Shown here: piece after piece, positions 8,151-17,648 of the stretch | Position numbering within the stretch: position 1 is the stretch's first letter | How the letters are laid out: each line of letters opens with the position of its first letter | Assembly (NCBI RefSeq): GCF_014203325.1 | Contig: NZ_JACHIV010000001.1 | Span: 6,573,501-6,637,500, forward strand | Source of the DNA: Saccharopolyspora gloriosae | GTDB taxonomy: Bacteria > Actinomycetota > Actinomycetes > Mycobacteriales > Pseudonocardiaceae | DNA length: 64,000 bases | Direction: 5' to 3' | Position numbers and translations under genes: made by a program | The notes under the pieces: model-generated | Seen by the model: the letters and a program-made list of their open reading frames with translations, nothing else | Database searches by the model: none | What the model was told of the DNA's origin: nothing

Positions 8151-8948
8151 TCAGTGCGCCATCTCGACGAGCAGACCGGGGTGGTCCGTGCCGTCGACGG
8201 GCAGGTTCTCGGTGCGCTCGAACCGGAAGTCGGCGGCGGCGAACACGTGCTGCACGCCGCCGTCGCCCTTGCGGAACCAGCCGTCCGGCACGCAGTCCTG
8301 CACGTCCGGCGTGCCGCCGTGGCTGAGGTTGAAGTCGCCGCCGACCACCGCCGGGCGTCCGGCCCGGGTCGCGGCGCCCATGAGTTCCCGGCACTGCTCA
8401 CCGGCGACGTCCGGGGCGTCCGCCGACAGGTGCGTGGTGCACGCGGAGACCGCGGAGAACGGCGCGCACAGCATGACCCGCTGCTCCACGCCGCCGTCCT
8501 GGGCGGTGTAGGTCCGCTCGGTGACGGCGCCGCTGGGGGCCCCCAGGTCGGGGTGGGCCAGGATCGCGACGCCGTAGTCGCCGCGGCCGTCGGTGCACTG
8601 GTACGGGCCGCCGTCCCGGCGACCGGCCGGGGCGAACTCCGCGTGGTAGCCGGTCTCGCGGGTCATCGTGGTGATGTCGTGCGCGCAGACCTCGTTGAGC
8701 GTGACCACGTCGGGCCTGCGCTCCCGGACGGTGGCGATTCCGGAGCGCACCGCGGTGTCGTCGCCGGTGTAGCAGTCGGCGGCACCGCTGTGGCAGAGGT
8801 TCAGCTGCAGCACGTCGAACGATCGGGCCGTCGTGTCGGCGACCGCGGGCGCGGCGAATCCGGCGCAGGCGAGCAGCGCCCCGGCGGCGGCGAGCGCTCC
8901 GGTGGTCGTGCGGGGGTGCTTCGGGCGGGGTAAGCGGATGTGGGTCAT
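8151..8948 (-). CDS. secreted endonuclease/exonuclease/phosphatase-fold hydrolase
   Basis: A 265-residue exported protein with a Tat/Sec-like signal (RLPRPKHPRTTTG then a hydrophobic core, AVA cleavage near residue 37). The mature part has the EEP (DNase I/sphingomyelinase-like) fold: LQLNLCH near the start, VVTLNEVC (metal-binding Glu), a central GDYGVAILAH, GGDFNLSH (catalytic Asp/Asn) and TDHPGLLVEM (catalytic His) at the end. This indicates a metal-dependent phosphodiesterase, either nuclease or sphingomyelinase-like. ATG 8948 was preferred over 8954 because GAGGAG abuts the latter and lies 7 nt from the former. Confidence 0.85.
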   Translation of the reverse strand: MTHIRLPRPKHPRTTTGALAAAGALLACAGFAAPAVADTTARSFDVLQLNLCHSGAADCYTGDDTAVRSGIATVRERRPDVVTLNEVCAHDITTMTRETGYHAEFAPAGRRDGGPYQCTDGRGDYGVAILAHPDLGAPSGAVTERTYTAQDGGVEQRVMLCAPFSAVSACTTHLSADAPDVAGEQCRELMGAATRAGRPAVVGGDFNLSHGGTPDVQDCVPDGWFRKGDGGVQHVFAAADFRFERTENLPVDGTDHPGLLVEMAH

Positions 8949-9426
8949 CGGCATCTCCTCCTCGGCGGCGCAGTCTGCCGAAGGTGGCCCGCGGAGGGCA
9001 GCAGCCGAAGGTGCGGTTCTGCGCGCTCGACCTTCGAGGTCCCCCGGACAGCGGCACGAGTGCACGGAACGTGATCACGCTGTCGCGACTCCGAGCGGCG
9101 CAACCGGCCGGGGCCGAACAGCGCAGAACCGCATCCGGCGCATGACATCTCCCACACCCCGAGCGGCTCGGCGGCGGTGAACTCGCTGTTGACCAGGGGC
9201 GTCCAGCGCATGAAACTGAGCCTCTGCGCGGCCTGGGCGTGCGGGAATCGAACGTCGAGGACGTGGTTCGCGCACGATCTCGCCGGGTGGGGCGCGGGGC
9301 TCAACGGGGGGTTCCGCTGGGGACCTCAGCAAATTTGACAGCTTCGCAACATCGCGAGCCGGGACTTGAGCCCATTCGGGTGGCACTATCTCAGCACTCG
9401 CGTTCTCACCTACTAGGAGTGACATC
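8949..9426. other. 480-bp divergent intergenic region
   Basis: It separates the secreted hydrolase (minus) from the amino-acid transporter (plus). A perfect TTGACA occurs at 9335-9340 but no -10 is seen at the right distance. A weaker pair, TTGAGC (9366-9371) and TATCTC (9387-9392), has a short 15-bp spacer. No protein-like frame was found. Confidence 0.3.
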
Positions 9427-10227
9427 GTGGCGCGTCGGACCACCTGGAGAGCTCTCGCCCTGCTGCCCGCGTTGGCGCTGACCGTGGCGGGCTGCGCGCA
9501 GTCCATCGCGCCGGTCGGTGCCGACGGCGAGCTGCAGTTCAAGGAGCCCGGCAAGCTCACCACCTGCACGCACCTGCCGTACCCGCCGTTCCAGTTCGAC
9601 GAGAACGGCAAGACCGTCGGCTTCGACGTGGAGCTCGTCGACCTGGTGGCCCGCGACCTCGGCCTGCAGCAGGAGCTCTTCGACACGCCGTTCGAGGGCA
9701 TCCAGTCCGGCGAGGCGCTCAACACGCGCAAGTGCGACGTGGCCGCCGCGGCGATGACGATCACCGACACGCGCAAGCAGAACATGGACTTCTCCGACCC
9801 GTACTTCGACGCGAAGCAGGCCCTGCTGGTGACCAAGAAGGCGCCGTACCAGGACCTCGCCGAGCTGCGCGGCAAGAAGCTCGGCGTGCAGCTGGGCACC
9901 ACCGGTGAGGAGTACGCGACCGAGCACAAGGCCGCGCACGGCTACGAGATCGTCCAGTTCGAGGACGTCGCGCTGATGCAGAGCGCCGTGCAGTCCGGGA
10001 AGGTCGACGCCGCCATCAACGACAACGGCGTGGTGCTCGACTTCGCGAAGAAGAACCCGGACACCGAGGTCACCGCCGAGTACGGCACCGGCGAGGCGTA
10101 CGGCATCGGCGTCCAGAAGGGCAACGCCCAGCTCGTCGCCAAGGTCAACGAGTCGCTGCGCAAGGCGCAGGAGTCCGGCGAGTACGACCGGATCTACCAG
10201 AAGTGGTTCGGCCAGGCCCCGAAGTGA
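9427..10227 (+). CDS. polar amino-acid ABC transporter, substrate-binding lipoprotein
   Basis: A 266-residue lipoprotein with signal MARRTTWRALALLPALALTV and lipobox VAGC (Cys near residue 23), so it is anchored on the outer face of the membrane. The body is a family 3 solute-binding protein: YPPFQFDENGKTVGFDVEL near the N-terminus, FDTPFEGIQSGEALNTRKCD, GKKLGVQLGTTGEEYA and a C-terminal YDRIYQKWFG. Glutamate- or glutamine-type substrates are most likely for this family; sequence alone does not settle it. GTG 9427 has AGGAG about 8 nt upstream. It is the first gene of the binding protein-permease-ATPase cluster. Confidence 0.9.
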   Translation: MARRTTWRALALLPALALTVAGCAQSIAPVGADGELQFKEPGKLTTCTHLPYPPFQFDENGKTVGFDVELVDLVARDLGLQQELFDTPFEGIQSGEALNTRKCDVAAAAMTITDTRKQNMDFSDPYFDAKQALLVTKKAPYQDLAELRGKKLGVQLGTTGEEYATEHKAAHGYEIVQFEDVALMQSAVQSGKVDAAINDNGVVLDFAKKNPDTEVTAEYGTGEAYGIGVQKGNAQLVAKVNESLRKAQESGEYDRIYQKWFGQAPK

Positions 10228-10235
10228 CGGTCCGA

Positions 10236-10265
10236 GCCGGGGCCGGGCGCCGCGCAGGCCCCGGC
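10236..10265 (+). terminator. hairpin after the binding-protein gene (possible attenuator)
   Basis: A 9-bp perfect stem GCCGGGGCC / GGCCCCGGC (arms 10236-10244 and 10257-10265) starts 8 nt after the stop of the binding-protein gene and 114 bp before the permease. Such a hairpin commonly makes binding protein more abundant than the membrane subunits, by partial termination or 3' protection. Confidence 0.55.
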
Positions 10266-10379
10266 CCCGGCCGCTGCGCGGGAGATCGGGCCTGAGCCCG
10301 GCCGAATCCCTGCGCGGTCGCGTGATCACCTGCAAGGCTCTGAGGAAATCGGCAGCACCTGGCCGGGGAGAGTTGAGGA

Positions 10380-11207
10380 ATGGCGACAACGGACACCGCA
10401 ACGCCCGCGAAGCCGCGGATGAGCAAGCGGCAGCGCACCCGCGTGATCCGCGGCGTGCAGTACGCGGTCCTCGTGGTGGTGGTCGTGCTCGCGGCGCTGT
10501 TCGCGGACTGGCCCAAGATCGCGAAAGCGTTCTTCGACGTCGACGTCGCCGTGGCGCAGTTCCCCGACATCATCACCTCGGCGCTGCTCAACACCATCGT
10601 CTACACCGCGCTCGGGTTCGCCTTCGGCCTGGTGCTGGGCGTGGTGCTCGCGCTGATGCGGCTGTCCTCGGTGGCGCCGTACCGGTGGATCGCCACGATC
10701 TACATCGAGTTCTTCCGCGGCGTGCCCGCGCTGCTGGTGTTCATCGCGCTCGGCTACGGCGTGCCGATCGCGTTCCAGCTGGTCTTCGACATCTACTCCA
10801 CGGTGATGCTGAGCCTGGGCCTGGTCGGCGCGGCCTACATGGCCGAGACGATCCGCGCCGGCGTGCAGGCCGTGCCGAAGGGGCAGGTGGAGGCGGCCCG
10901 GTCGCTGGGCATGTCCTCGGCGCGCACCATGGTCACGGTCGTGATGCCGCAGGCGTTCCGGATCATCCTGCCGCCGCTGACGAACGAGCTGATCCTGCTC
11001 ACCAAGGACTCCTCGCTGATCTACCTGCTGGGGCTGTCGACCGCGCAGTACGAGTTGTCGAAGTTCGGCCGCGGCGCGTTGAACCAGTACCAGTCGCTGA
11101 CGCCGATCCTGCTCGCCGGGCTCTGCTACCTGATCATCACGATCCCGTTGTCGAGGTTGTCGAGCCGCCTGGAGCGCCGCTACGGCGGAGGCCGCAGCAG
11201 CAAGTGA
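10380..11207 (+). CDS. polar amino-acid ABC transporter permease
   Basis: A 275-residue inner-membrane permease of the His/Glu/Gln family. Hydrophobic spans begin near residues 26, 63 and 97 and continue to the C-terminus. The cytoplasmic EAA loop that docks the ATPase is visible as [33 protein letters not shown] is characteristic of this permease group. ATG 10380 follows GGGGAG at a normal distance. It is the only permease in the cluster, so it presumably works as a homodimer. Confidence 0.9.
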   Translation: MATTDTATPAKPRMSKRQRTRVIRGVQYAVLVVVVVLAALFADWPKIAKAFFDVDVAVAQFPDIITSALLNTIVYTALGFAFGLVLGVVLALMRLSSVAPYRWIATIYIEFFRGVPALLVFIALGYGVPIAFQLVFDIYSTVMLSLGLVGAAYMAETIRAGVQAVPKGQVEAARSLGMSSARTMVTVVMPQAFRIILPPLTNELILLTKDSSLIYLLGLSTAQYELSKFGRGALNQYQSLTPILLAGLCYLIITIPLSRLSSRLERRYGGGRSSK

Positions 11208-11259
11208 CCGGGCGCGCGAAGCACTCGAAACCCACGACCGACGCAGTGAGGAACGCCGG

Positions 11260-12018
11260 ATGAGCGCGATGATCGAGATTTCCGGGCTGGACAAGTCGTT
11301 CGGCTCGCTGGAGGTGCTGCGCGGCATCGACCTGACCGTGCGGCGCGGCGAAGTGGTGTGCGTGATCGGCCCGTCCGGTTCCGGCAAGTCCACCTTGCTG
11401 CGCTGCGTGAACCTGCTGGAGCAGCCCACGAAGGGCCGGATCGCGGTGGACGGCGTCGAGGTGACCGACCCGGACACCGACCTCGACGCCGCGCGCAGGC
11501 ACATCGGCATGGTGTTCCAGGGCTTCAACCTGTTCTCGCACCTGACGGTGCTGGAGAACCTGACCGTGGCGCAGCGCAAGGTGCTGCGCCGCGACCGCGC
11601 CGAAGCCGACCGCGTCGCGCGGGAGAACCTGGACCGGGTGGGGCTCGCGGAGAAGGCCGACTCGATGCCCGCGCAGCTCTCCGGTGGCCAGCAGCAGCGG
11701 GTCGCGATCGCGCGGGCGCTGTCGATGAACCCGAACGTGATGCTGTTCGACGAGCCGACGTCCGCATTGGACCCGGAACTGGTCGGCGACGTGCTCGGCG
11801 TGATGCGCGGGCTGGCCGACGAGGGCATGACGATGCTCGTGGTCACGCACGAGATGCAGTTCGCGCGGGAGGTCGCCGACCGCGTGCTGTTCATGGACGG
11901 CGGTGTCGTCGTCGAGCAGGGCCCGCCCGCCGAGGTGATCGGGGACCCCAAGGAGGAGCGCACCCGGACGTTCCTGTCGCGCGTCCTGGACCCCACGCAC
12001 ACCGGCCCGAAGGACTGA
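11260..12018 (+). CDS. polar amino-acid ABC transporter ATP-binding protein
   Basis: A 252-residue ATPase with all motifs intact: Walker [10 protein letters not shown] (about 37-45), Q-loop [10 protein letters not shown], signature [14 protein letters not shown], Walker [13 protein letters not shown] and the H-loop [23 protein letters not shown] is typical of the GlnQ/HisP group. The start could be 11260 or the second ATG at 11269; the first has a GAGGAA site. It completes the transporter with the two upstream genes. Confidence 0.93.
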   Translation: MSAMIEISGLDKSFGSLEVLRGIDLTVRRGEVVCVIGPSGSGKSTLLRCVNLLEQPTKGRIAVDGVEVTDPDTDLDAARRHIGMVFQGFNLFSHLTVLENLTVAQRKVLRRDRAEADRVARENLDRVGLAEKADSMPAQLSGGQQQRVAIARALSMNPNVMLFDEPTSALDPELVGDVLGVMRGLADEGMTMLVVTHEMQFAREVADRVLFMDGGVVVEQGPPAEVIGDPKEERTRTFLSRVLDPTHTGPKD

Positions 12019-12277
12019 TCCCCGCGCGCCGGATGCGGTGCGTAGTCGTGATTTCGGCGTCCCGTCCCGCGAACCGTCCGGCGGGGACTCCGGTGGAGTA
12101 GTCCAGTTCGGACGTTCGGTGGTTCCGCGCGGCGCCCCGCGCATTCGAGTGCGCTCCCTCGGCGGTGTCACGTGAGCCCGTCGCAACCCCAAGCTGAGTT
12201 CACGCGTCTGAGCTGTCGGTGGTAGTTGATCTACTACGCTGCGTGGAGTTCGCCGGATCGATGTCGGGGGCAGGATC

Positions 12278-14554
12278 GTGCCGAACAGGCCGTGGGACAA
12301 CATCGGGGCGCCGACCGCCGCCGAGCAGCGACTCGACGATCTGCTCGGCCAGGGCAGAGCGTGGGGACGCCGCCCGGAAGGGCCGGTCGTCCCGCTCGAC
12401 GTGCACGCTGACATGTTCGACCCGGACCGGGAGATCCGCGGCGAGTACCTGACGCGCAAGCTCGTCGAATCACCCGACGAGCAGGGCTGGCGCGCGTTCT
12501 GGCGCCGCGGCGGGCAGCAGCCCGTGGTGCGCATCGAGGACGCCGTCATCACCGGCCGGCTGGACCTGCGGGCGGCGGAACTGCCGTACCTGCTGGAATT
12601 CGTGCGCTGCCGCTTCGACATGCGGCCCGACCTGCGCCAGGCCACGCTCGCCGGGCTGGTGCTGTGGAACTGCCGCTTCCCCGGGCTCAACGGGCGGAAC
12701 CTGCGCACCAGCCACGACACGGTGCTGCGCAACTGCACGAGCGTCGGCGGCATCGTCGACCTCGCCGACGCCCAGCTCGGCGGTTCGCTGCTGCTCAACG
12801 ATTCCGAGCTGCGCAACCCCGGCGGGCGCGCGATCTACGCGGACCGCCTGGAGATCGCCGGGGCGATGCTCGGCCTGCGCCTGAAGGTCTCCGGCGAGGT
12901 GCGGATCCCCGGGGTGAAGATCGGCGGCAACCTCAACTTCTCCGGCGGAGCGCTGCGCAACCGGGGCCGCACGGCGCTCAACGCCAACGGGATCCAGATC
13001 GGCGGCAGCCTCCGCGGCGACGTCGACCCGATCAGCGGCGGCCCGTTCAGCGTCGCCGGGCTGCTGTACCTGCCGAGCGCGCACATCGAAGGCGACCTGC
13101 GGCTGCGCGACGCGGTGCTGGAACCGGGCGTGAGCCCGCCGAAGCGGGGCGAATCCCAGCACGACGACCCGATCAGCACGCTGCTGCTGGACCGCGGCGA
13201 AGTGCGCGGCGACGTGCAGCTCGACCAGGGATTCCGCAGCGGCGGCACGATCCGCCTGGTCAGCAGCAAGATCGGCGGCGACCTGCGAATGGCGGGCGCG
13301 CAGATCGACCTCAGCTGGTCGCGTTCCCCGTCGGCCTCCGTGGAGAAGCCGATGCGCGCCCTGCACCTCGACGGCACCGAGATCCTCGGCAACCTGGAAG
13401 CCGCGAACACGGTGCTGCACGGGCAGATGCGCATGGTGGACGTCAACGTGCACGGCAGCTTCCAGCTCACCCGGGCCCGCCTGATCGGACCGCGCACGGA
13501 CACGTTGCAGGCCAACCGGATCCAGGTCGGCAGCAACTTCGACTGCCGCGAAGCCGACATCTCCGGGACGTTGCAGCTGCAGGGCGCGGACATCGGCGCC
13601 AACGTGGACCTGCGCTCCGCGCAGCTGCTCAAACCCGCGTGGCACCGCCACCGCAGCGCCTACAAGTCCTCGCTGGACCTGCGGGCGGCGAACATCGGCC
13701 GCGACCTCGTGTGCGCCGAAGGGATCCGCCCGTTCCGCGCGGAAGGCGAAGTGCAGCTGCGGCGCGCGGTCATCGGGCGGGCGGCCAACTTCTGGGGATG
13801 CGTGCTCGGCGACGGCAGCTCCACGAACGCGTTCAACGCGTTCGGGCTGGTCGCCCAAGAACTGACGCTGCTGCCCGCGGAACCGCCGCAGGGACGGGTC
13901 GTGCTGCGGCAGGCGCAGTGCGAACTCCTCGCGGACAACGCCAAGACCTGGGACGCCGTCGGCGGCGTCGACGTCGAGGACTTCACCTACTACAACCTCA
14001 GCCGACCCATCGAACCCACCGACGCGGCCCGGGTGCGGGAACGGCTCGCGTGGCTGCGCACCACCTCCGGGCGCTACCAGCCGGGGCCTTACGACCAGCT
14101 CGCGACCGTGTTCCGCAACAGCGGCAACGAAGAGCACGCCGTGACGGTGCTGATCGAGAAGCAACGCCGCCGCTACCAGGCGCTGGCCGGGGCCTCACCG
14201 CTGCTGCTGCGCCCGCCGGTGCGGCTGTGGAGCCTGCTGCAGCGCAGCACCGTGGCCTACGGGTACCGGCCGCTGCGGGCGCTGCTGTGGCTGCTGGCGT
14301 TCGCCGCGGGCGGCTCCGCGTGGTTCAGCGCGCACGAGCTGCAACCCATCAACGAAGAGGACCACCCGGTCTGGAACCCGTTCCTGTACACCGTGGACCA
14401 GCTGGTGCCGATCATCAACCTCGGCCACGACGTGATGTGGCGGGCCGACGGGCACTCGCAGTGGATCACCGTGGTGCTCATCGCGGTGGGCTGGGTCCTG
14501 GCCACAACAGTCGCAGCAGGCATTACTCGTGCTCTTCGTCGTGAGGAGCGGTGA
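12278..14554 (+). CDS. large beta-helix (pentapeptide-like) protein with C-terminal membrane anchor
   Basis: A 758-residue protein starting at GTG 12278 after an AGGA-type site. Residues from about 85 to 560 consist of irregular repeats of the form G-x-L-x-L-x-x-A-x-L, for example GGSLLLNDSELRNPGG, KIGGNLNFSGGALRN and QIGGSLRG, which predict a right-handed beta-helix related to pentapeptide repeats. The C-terminus has two hydrophobic spans (about 666-685 and 729-748) joined by a loop, and a basic RALRREER end. Similar actinobacterial proteins are often labelled membrane-associated oxidoreductase, but I see no cofactor motif. A TACGCT -10 lies at 12235-12240. Confidence 0.6.
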   Translation: MPNRPWDNIGAPTAAEQRLDDLLGQGRAWGRRPEGPVVPLDVHADMFDPDREIRGEYLTRKLVESPDEQGWRAFWRRGGQQPVVRIEDAVITGRLDLRAAELPYLLEFVRCRFDMRPDLRQATLAGLVLWNCRFPGLNGRNLRTSHDTVLRNCTSVGGIVDLADAQLGGSLLLNDSELRNPGGRAIYADRLEIAGAMLGLRLKVSGEVRIPGVKIGGNLNFSGGALRNRGRTALNANGIQIGGSLRGDVDPISGGPFSVAGLLYLPSAHIEGDLRLRDAVLEPGVSPPKRGESQHDDPISTLLLDRGEVRGDVQLDQGFRSGGTIRLVSSKIGGDLRMAGAQIDLSWSRSPSASVEKPMRALHLDGTEILGNLEAANTVLHGQMRMVDVNVHGSFQLTRARLIGPRTDTLQANRIQVGSNFDCREADISGTLQLQGADIGANVDLRSAQLLKPAWHRHRSAYKSSLDLRAANIGRDLVCAEGIRPFRAEGEVQLRRAVIGRAANFWGCVLGDGSSTNAFNAFGLVAQELTLLPAEPPQGRVVLRQAQCELLADNAKTWDAVGGVDVEDFTYYNLSRPIEPTDAARVRERLAWLRTTSGRYQPGPYDQLATVFRNSGNEEHAVTVLIEKQRRRYQALAGASPLLLRPPVRLWSLLQRSTVAYGYRPLRALLWLLAFAAGGSAWFSAHELQPINEEDHPVWNPFLYTVDQLVPIINLGHDVMWRADGHSQWITVVLIAVGWVLATTVAAGITRALRREER

Positions 14555-14564
14555 GCCGGTCGTT

Positions 14565-14905
14565 CTGCTTTGGTGGTCGGGTGGCGGAACCTCAGTGCCT
14601 TCCTCGCTGCGGGATCTTTTTCCCTAGTGGCTCCGCCACGAGGGAAAAAGCCGTCCTCGCGAGGAAGGCGCTGAGAACCCGCGGGTGAGGACTTCTCGAC
14701 GTGGGCTATGTGCTTCGCACATACAGGCACGGCTCCGCCGCAAGGCGGACTTCGCTTCGCTCGTCCAAAGCACGGCTTCACCGCGAAGCACGGCCCTCGG
14801 CCGCAACGCAGGCGTGGCTTCGCCCGCCCAAGGCACGGCTTCGCGCGCGCAAGGCACGGCTTCGCCGTGAGGCACGGTCTTCGGCCGTTGGGCAGGCGTG
14901 CCTTG
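14565..14905 (+). repeat. interspersed covarying hairpin element, copy A with long tail
   Basis: This is the longest of four copies in the window. Homology to copy C begins around 14565. The core hairpin runs from CTCAG at 14591 to CTGAG at 14675. Outer arms carry the variable 7-mer TGCCTTC / GAAGGCG, complementary apart from one T-G wobble. The inner stem is CTTTTTCCC / GGGAAAAAG topped by GTGGC-TCC-GCCAC. After the core comes the mini-hairpin TATGTGC-TTC-GCACATA, then an array of CACGGCTTCGCCG-like units to about 14905. It lies about 30 bp after the beta-helix gene. The remainder up to 15226 is unremarkable. Confidence 0.85.
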
Positions 14906-15226
14906 CCGCCCACTGCTCGGATTGATGCCAGGCACGTCGTTCACTGTGCGGATTTGTTGCTGGGTGGGGCTTTTTTGGGGTGGCGGGGTCGGATTCGGGG
15001 TGGGGCGGGCCTTGGTCGCTTCTGGGGTGGTTGGGCTGAATGGCCGTCACTCGAAGTGTTGATGTCGGGGGATTGTGCGCGGATGGCGGAGGGGGAATTG
15101 CGCCGCGTGTGCTAAATCAAGGTGGCCTGATCGCGAAATTCGGAGGTCACCGTGGAGATCCGCTCTGCCCGTTCCGGCCGTCGGCGGTCCCCGAGCCCTG
15201 GTGAATCCTCTGTGGACGGTCACCGG

Positions 15227-16099
15227 ATGTTCGTGCGGCGGTGGGGCGTGGTGTGCGCGGTGGTCGTCGCGTGCGGCGCGGCGCCGGTGGTCGCCGACGC
15301 CGCGGAGCCGCTGGACTACGTCGCGCTCGGCGACTCCGCCGCGGCCGGGCCGCTGATCCCCGGCCCGGACCCGAACCTCGCCTGCCTGCGCTCGACGCGG
15401 AACTACCCGCGCGTCACCGCCGACGCGCTCGGCGCCCGGCTCACCGACGCGACCTGCTCCGGCGCGGAGATCGAGGACTTCACCGGGCGCCAGCACGGTT
15501 TCCTGCCACCGCAGTTCGACGCGCTAAGCGCCGCCACCGACCTGGTCACCGTCACCATCGGCGGCAACGACGTCGACCTGGTGGGCGCCGCGGTGAGCTG
15601 CCTCAACGCCTTCCCCGAACCGTTCGGCAAGTCCTGCGCCGACGAGTTCACCCAGGACGGCCGCGACGAGCTGTCGAGCAGGATCGCCGGCATCGAAGGC
15701 GATCTCGACGCGGCGCTCACCGGCATCACCGACCGGGCGCCGAACGCGAAGGTGGTCGTGGCGGGCTACGGCACCTACATCCGCCCCGGCGGCTGCTACC
15801 CGAAGGAACCGATCTGGGCGCGCGACGCGGACTACGTCCAGTCCAGCGTGGACGAGCTCAGCGACCTGCTCCGGGACCGCGCGGCGGCGCACGGCGCGGA
15901 GTTCGTCGACATCGGCGCGGTCAGCGAAGGCCACGACGTGTGCGCCGCGCCGCAGGACAAGTACCTCGAAGGCGTGCTGCCGACCTCGGTGGCCGCACCG
16001 CTGCACCCCAACGCCCGCGGCATGGCGGCCTTCGGCCGCGCCATCGCCGAATCCGTGCGCGAGGGTGCGGCCCGCACGCCCGCCGACGACGCGGCCTGA
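15227..16099 (+). CDS. secreted SGNH/GDSL hydrolase
   Basis: A 290-residue exported esterase or lipase-like enzyme with a signal peptide (MFVRRWGVVCAVVVACGA, ADA cleavage near residue 25). Family blocks are YVALGDSAAAGPLIP (block I, nucleophile Ser), TVTIGGNDVDLVG (block III, Gly/Asn oxyanion) and a late APLHPNARGM (catalytic His, with its Asp expected just upstream). Several cysteines in the mature protein fit the disulfide-bonded secreted actinobacterial lipases. The start is uncertain: an in-frame GTG at 15152 would add 25 residues, but the hydrophobic signal begins at ATG 15227, where no strong ribosome site is seen. Confidence 0.85.
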   Translation: MFVRRWGVVCAVVVACGAAPVVADAAEPLDYVALGDSAAAGPLIPGPDPNLACLRSTRNYPRVTADALGARLTDATCSGAEIEDFTGRQHGFLPPQFDALSAATDLVTVTIGGNDVDLVGAAVSCLNAFPEPFGKSCADEFTQDGRDELSSRIAGIEGDLDAALTGITDRAPNAKVVVAGYGTYIRPGGCYPKEPIWARDADYVQSSVDELSDLLRDRAAAHGAEFVDIGAVSEGHDVCAAPQDKYLEGVLPTSVAAPLHPNARGMAAFGRAIAESVREGAARTPADDAA

Positions 16100-16153
16100 C
16101 CCCGCGTCGCGACGGCACCTGACCCGCCCCGGTGCCCAGGGCGGCGTCAGGGT

Positions 16154-16192
16154 GAGCGGCCCGTTCGTCCCGTGATGGCGGACGGGCCGCTC
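16154..16192. terminator. terminator hairpin related to the 53.8-kb repeats
   Basis: Arms GAGCGGCCCG (16154-16163) and CGGGCCGCTC (16183-16192) pair perfectly between the convergent lipase and ROK genes. The left arm plus loop, CGGCCCGTTCGTCC, also occurs in the two hairpins at 53754 and 53850, so this belongs to a dispersed terminator-like family. Confidence 0.7.
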
Positions 16193-16242
16193 GCGTCGCA
16201 CCACCGGCGCCGGGAGATTTCGGGAATCCCGCCCGGGTCCGC

Positions 16243-17457
16243 TCAGCCGCCGAGCAGGTTCGCCAACCGCGGCGAGTAGGCGTGGTCCAGCACCAGCGAA
16301 GCCGCCCCCACCGCCCCGGCGTCCTCGCCGATCAACGCCGAATGCACCTCGACGGGACGCACCCCCGCCGCCCACACCTGGGCGTGCAGCACCTTGCGCA
16401 CCCGCTCCCGGATGATCTCGCCCGCGTGCCGCAGCGCCGGACCGCCCAACACCACGCGGTCCACGTCGAGCACGCTGACCACCGTCGCCAGCGTCTGCCC
16501 GAGCCTGCTCGCCGCCTGCCGCAGCAGCCGCGCCGCGGCGGTGTCGCCCTGGGCGGCGTCCCGGCAGATCCGCTGGTACACGTCGGACACGGCCGCGTCC
16601 GCGCCGTCCCCGCCCGCGGCGGCCCACTCCCCGACGACGGCCCGCATCGAGCAGTACGCCTCCAGGCAGCCCCGCTTGCCGCAGGCGCACTCCTTGCCGG
16701 TGCCGGTGGGCAGGTGCCCGACCTCGCCCGCGTTGTTGCTGATCCCCCGGTACACCTGATCGCCGAGCACCACGCCGACGCCCACCCCGGAACCGAGGTA
16801 GACGTAGACGAACGAGCCCGCGCGCTCCACCCCGCCGGCCCAGCGCTCCCCGATGGCCGCGGCCGTCGCGTCGTTGTCCATCACCACCGGCAGGCCGGCC
16901 CGCTCCTGCACCAGGTCGGCGAGCGGAACCTCCGTCCAGCCGGGCAGGTTCGGCGGGCTGAACACCCGCCGGTGGGTGTCGTCCAGCGGCCCCGGTACGG
17001 CCAGCCCGACGCCGAGCACCCGCCCGTCGCCCGCTTCGGAACGCCGCACCAGGTGGTGGACGGTGCGGGTGAGCGCGCCGACGACGGCCTCCGGGGAGGC
17101 GCCCTCGGCGACCCGCCGGGTGCTGCGCAACCGCACCCGCCCGTCGAGGTCCAGCAGCACGCCGGTGATGCGCTCCGGGTCCAGGTGCAGCCCCACCGAT
17201 TGGTAGGCGTCCGGGACGACGCGCAGCATCACCCGGCGCTTCCCGCCGGTGGAGGGCGCGTGCCCGTCCTCGGTGACGAGGCCGTCGGCCATCAGCGCCC
17301 GCACGATGTTCGACATGGTCTGCGCGGTGAGCCCGGTTCTGCGGGCCAGTTCGACGCGGCTGACGCCGCCGTTCGCGCGGATCGCGTCGAGCACGACGGC
17401 GCGGTTGAACCCACCCACCCTGGGGAGGTTGGTGCCCTGCCAGAACTCCTGCTTCAT
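16243..17457 (-). CDS. ROK family transcriptional repressor
   Basis: A 404-residue sugar-responsive regulator. It has an N-terminal winged helix-turn-helix (about 15-70, SRVELARRTGLTAQTMSNIVRAL), then an ROK sugar-kinase-like domain with the metal-binding cluster CACGKRGCLEAYC and the DNDATAAAIGERW block. ATG 17457 was chosen because GGGGAG lies 8 nt upstream. The ATG 14 codons earlier has no ribosome site and would place coding sequence across the -35 region of the divergent promoter. It is transcribed away from the sugar ABC operon at 17649, which it probably controls. Confidence 0.88.
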   Translation of the reverse strand: MKQEFWQGTNLPRVGGFNRAVVLDAIRANGGVSRVELARRTGLTAQTMSNIVRALMADGLVTEDGHAPSTGGKRRVMLRVVPDAYQSVGLHLDPERITGVLLDLDGRVRLRSTRRVAEGASPEAVVGALTRTVHHLVRRSEAGDGRVLGVGLAVPGPLDDTHRRVFSPPNLPGWTEVPLADLVQERAGLPVVMDNDATAAAIGERWAGGVERAGSFVYVYLGSGVGVGVVLGDQVYRGISNNAGEVGHLPTGTGKECACGKRGCLEAYCSMRAVVGEWAAAGGDGADAAVSDVYQRICRDAAQGDTAAARLLRQAASRLGQTLATVVSVLDVDRVVLGGPALRHAGEIIRERVRKVLHAQVWAAGVRPVEVHSALIGEDAGAVGAASLVLDHAYSPRLANLLGG

Positions 17458-17485
17458 GCGGGGGCTCCCCGAGGCGCTCGTGTCG

Positions 17486-17515
17486 TTGACTTGCTTCATC
17501 GAATGGAATTACGGT
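17486..17515 (+). promoter_or_regulatory. sigma70-type promoter of the sugar ABC operon
   Basis: TTGACT (17486-17491), an 18-bp spacer and TACGGT (17510-17515) give a good housekeeping promoter reading toward the binding-protein gene, with a leader of about 125 nt. It lies between the divergent ROK repressor and the transporter, where an ROK operator would be expected. Confidence 0.6.
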
Positions 17516-17648
17516 GCAGTGTGATCCTGATCTCACAGTGGGCGCAAGCGCCGAGTGGGTCAGGGGATCGCGCAGCTCCTCGAAGATCGGCCGGCCCCGC
17601 CGGGGCGGCCGCGACGGTTCCGAGATGAGTTCCTCACCGGGAGGATCG

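Noticed and set aside
9075-9929. Long minus-strand frame across the amino-acid binding-protein gene
   Set aside because: It is antisense to a gene with a clear lipobox and family motifs, and has no recognisable protein features.
14591-14675. Insertion-sequence ends or attC sites
   Set aside because: No transposase or integrase gene, no target-site duplication around any copy, and none of the conserved core sites of integron attC were seen.
14700-14905. Possible CRISPR array in the short repeats after copy A
   Set aside because: The units are imperfect palindromes of 10-17 bp with no regular spacers and no cas genes; they also occur as the tail of copies B and C.
17457-17499. Longer N-terminus for the ROK repressor
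   Set aside because: The upstream ATG has no ribosome site and its codons would overlap the -35 and spacer of the divergent promoter; ATG 17457 has GGGGAG.
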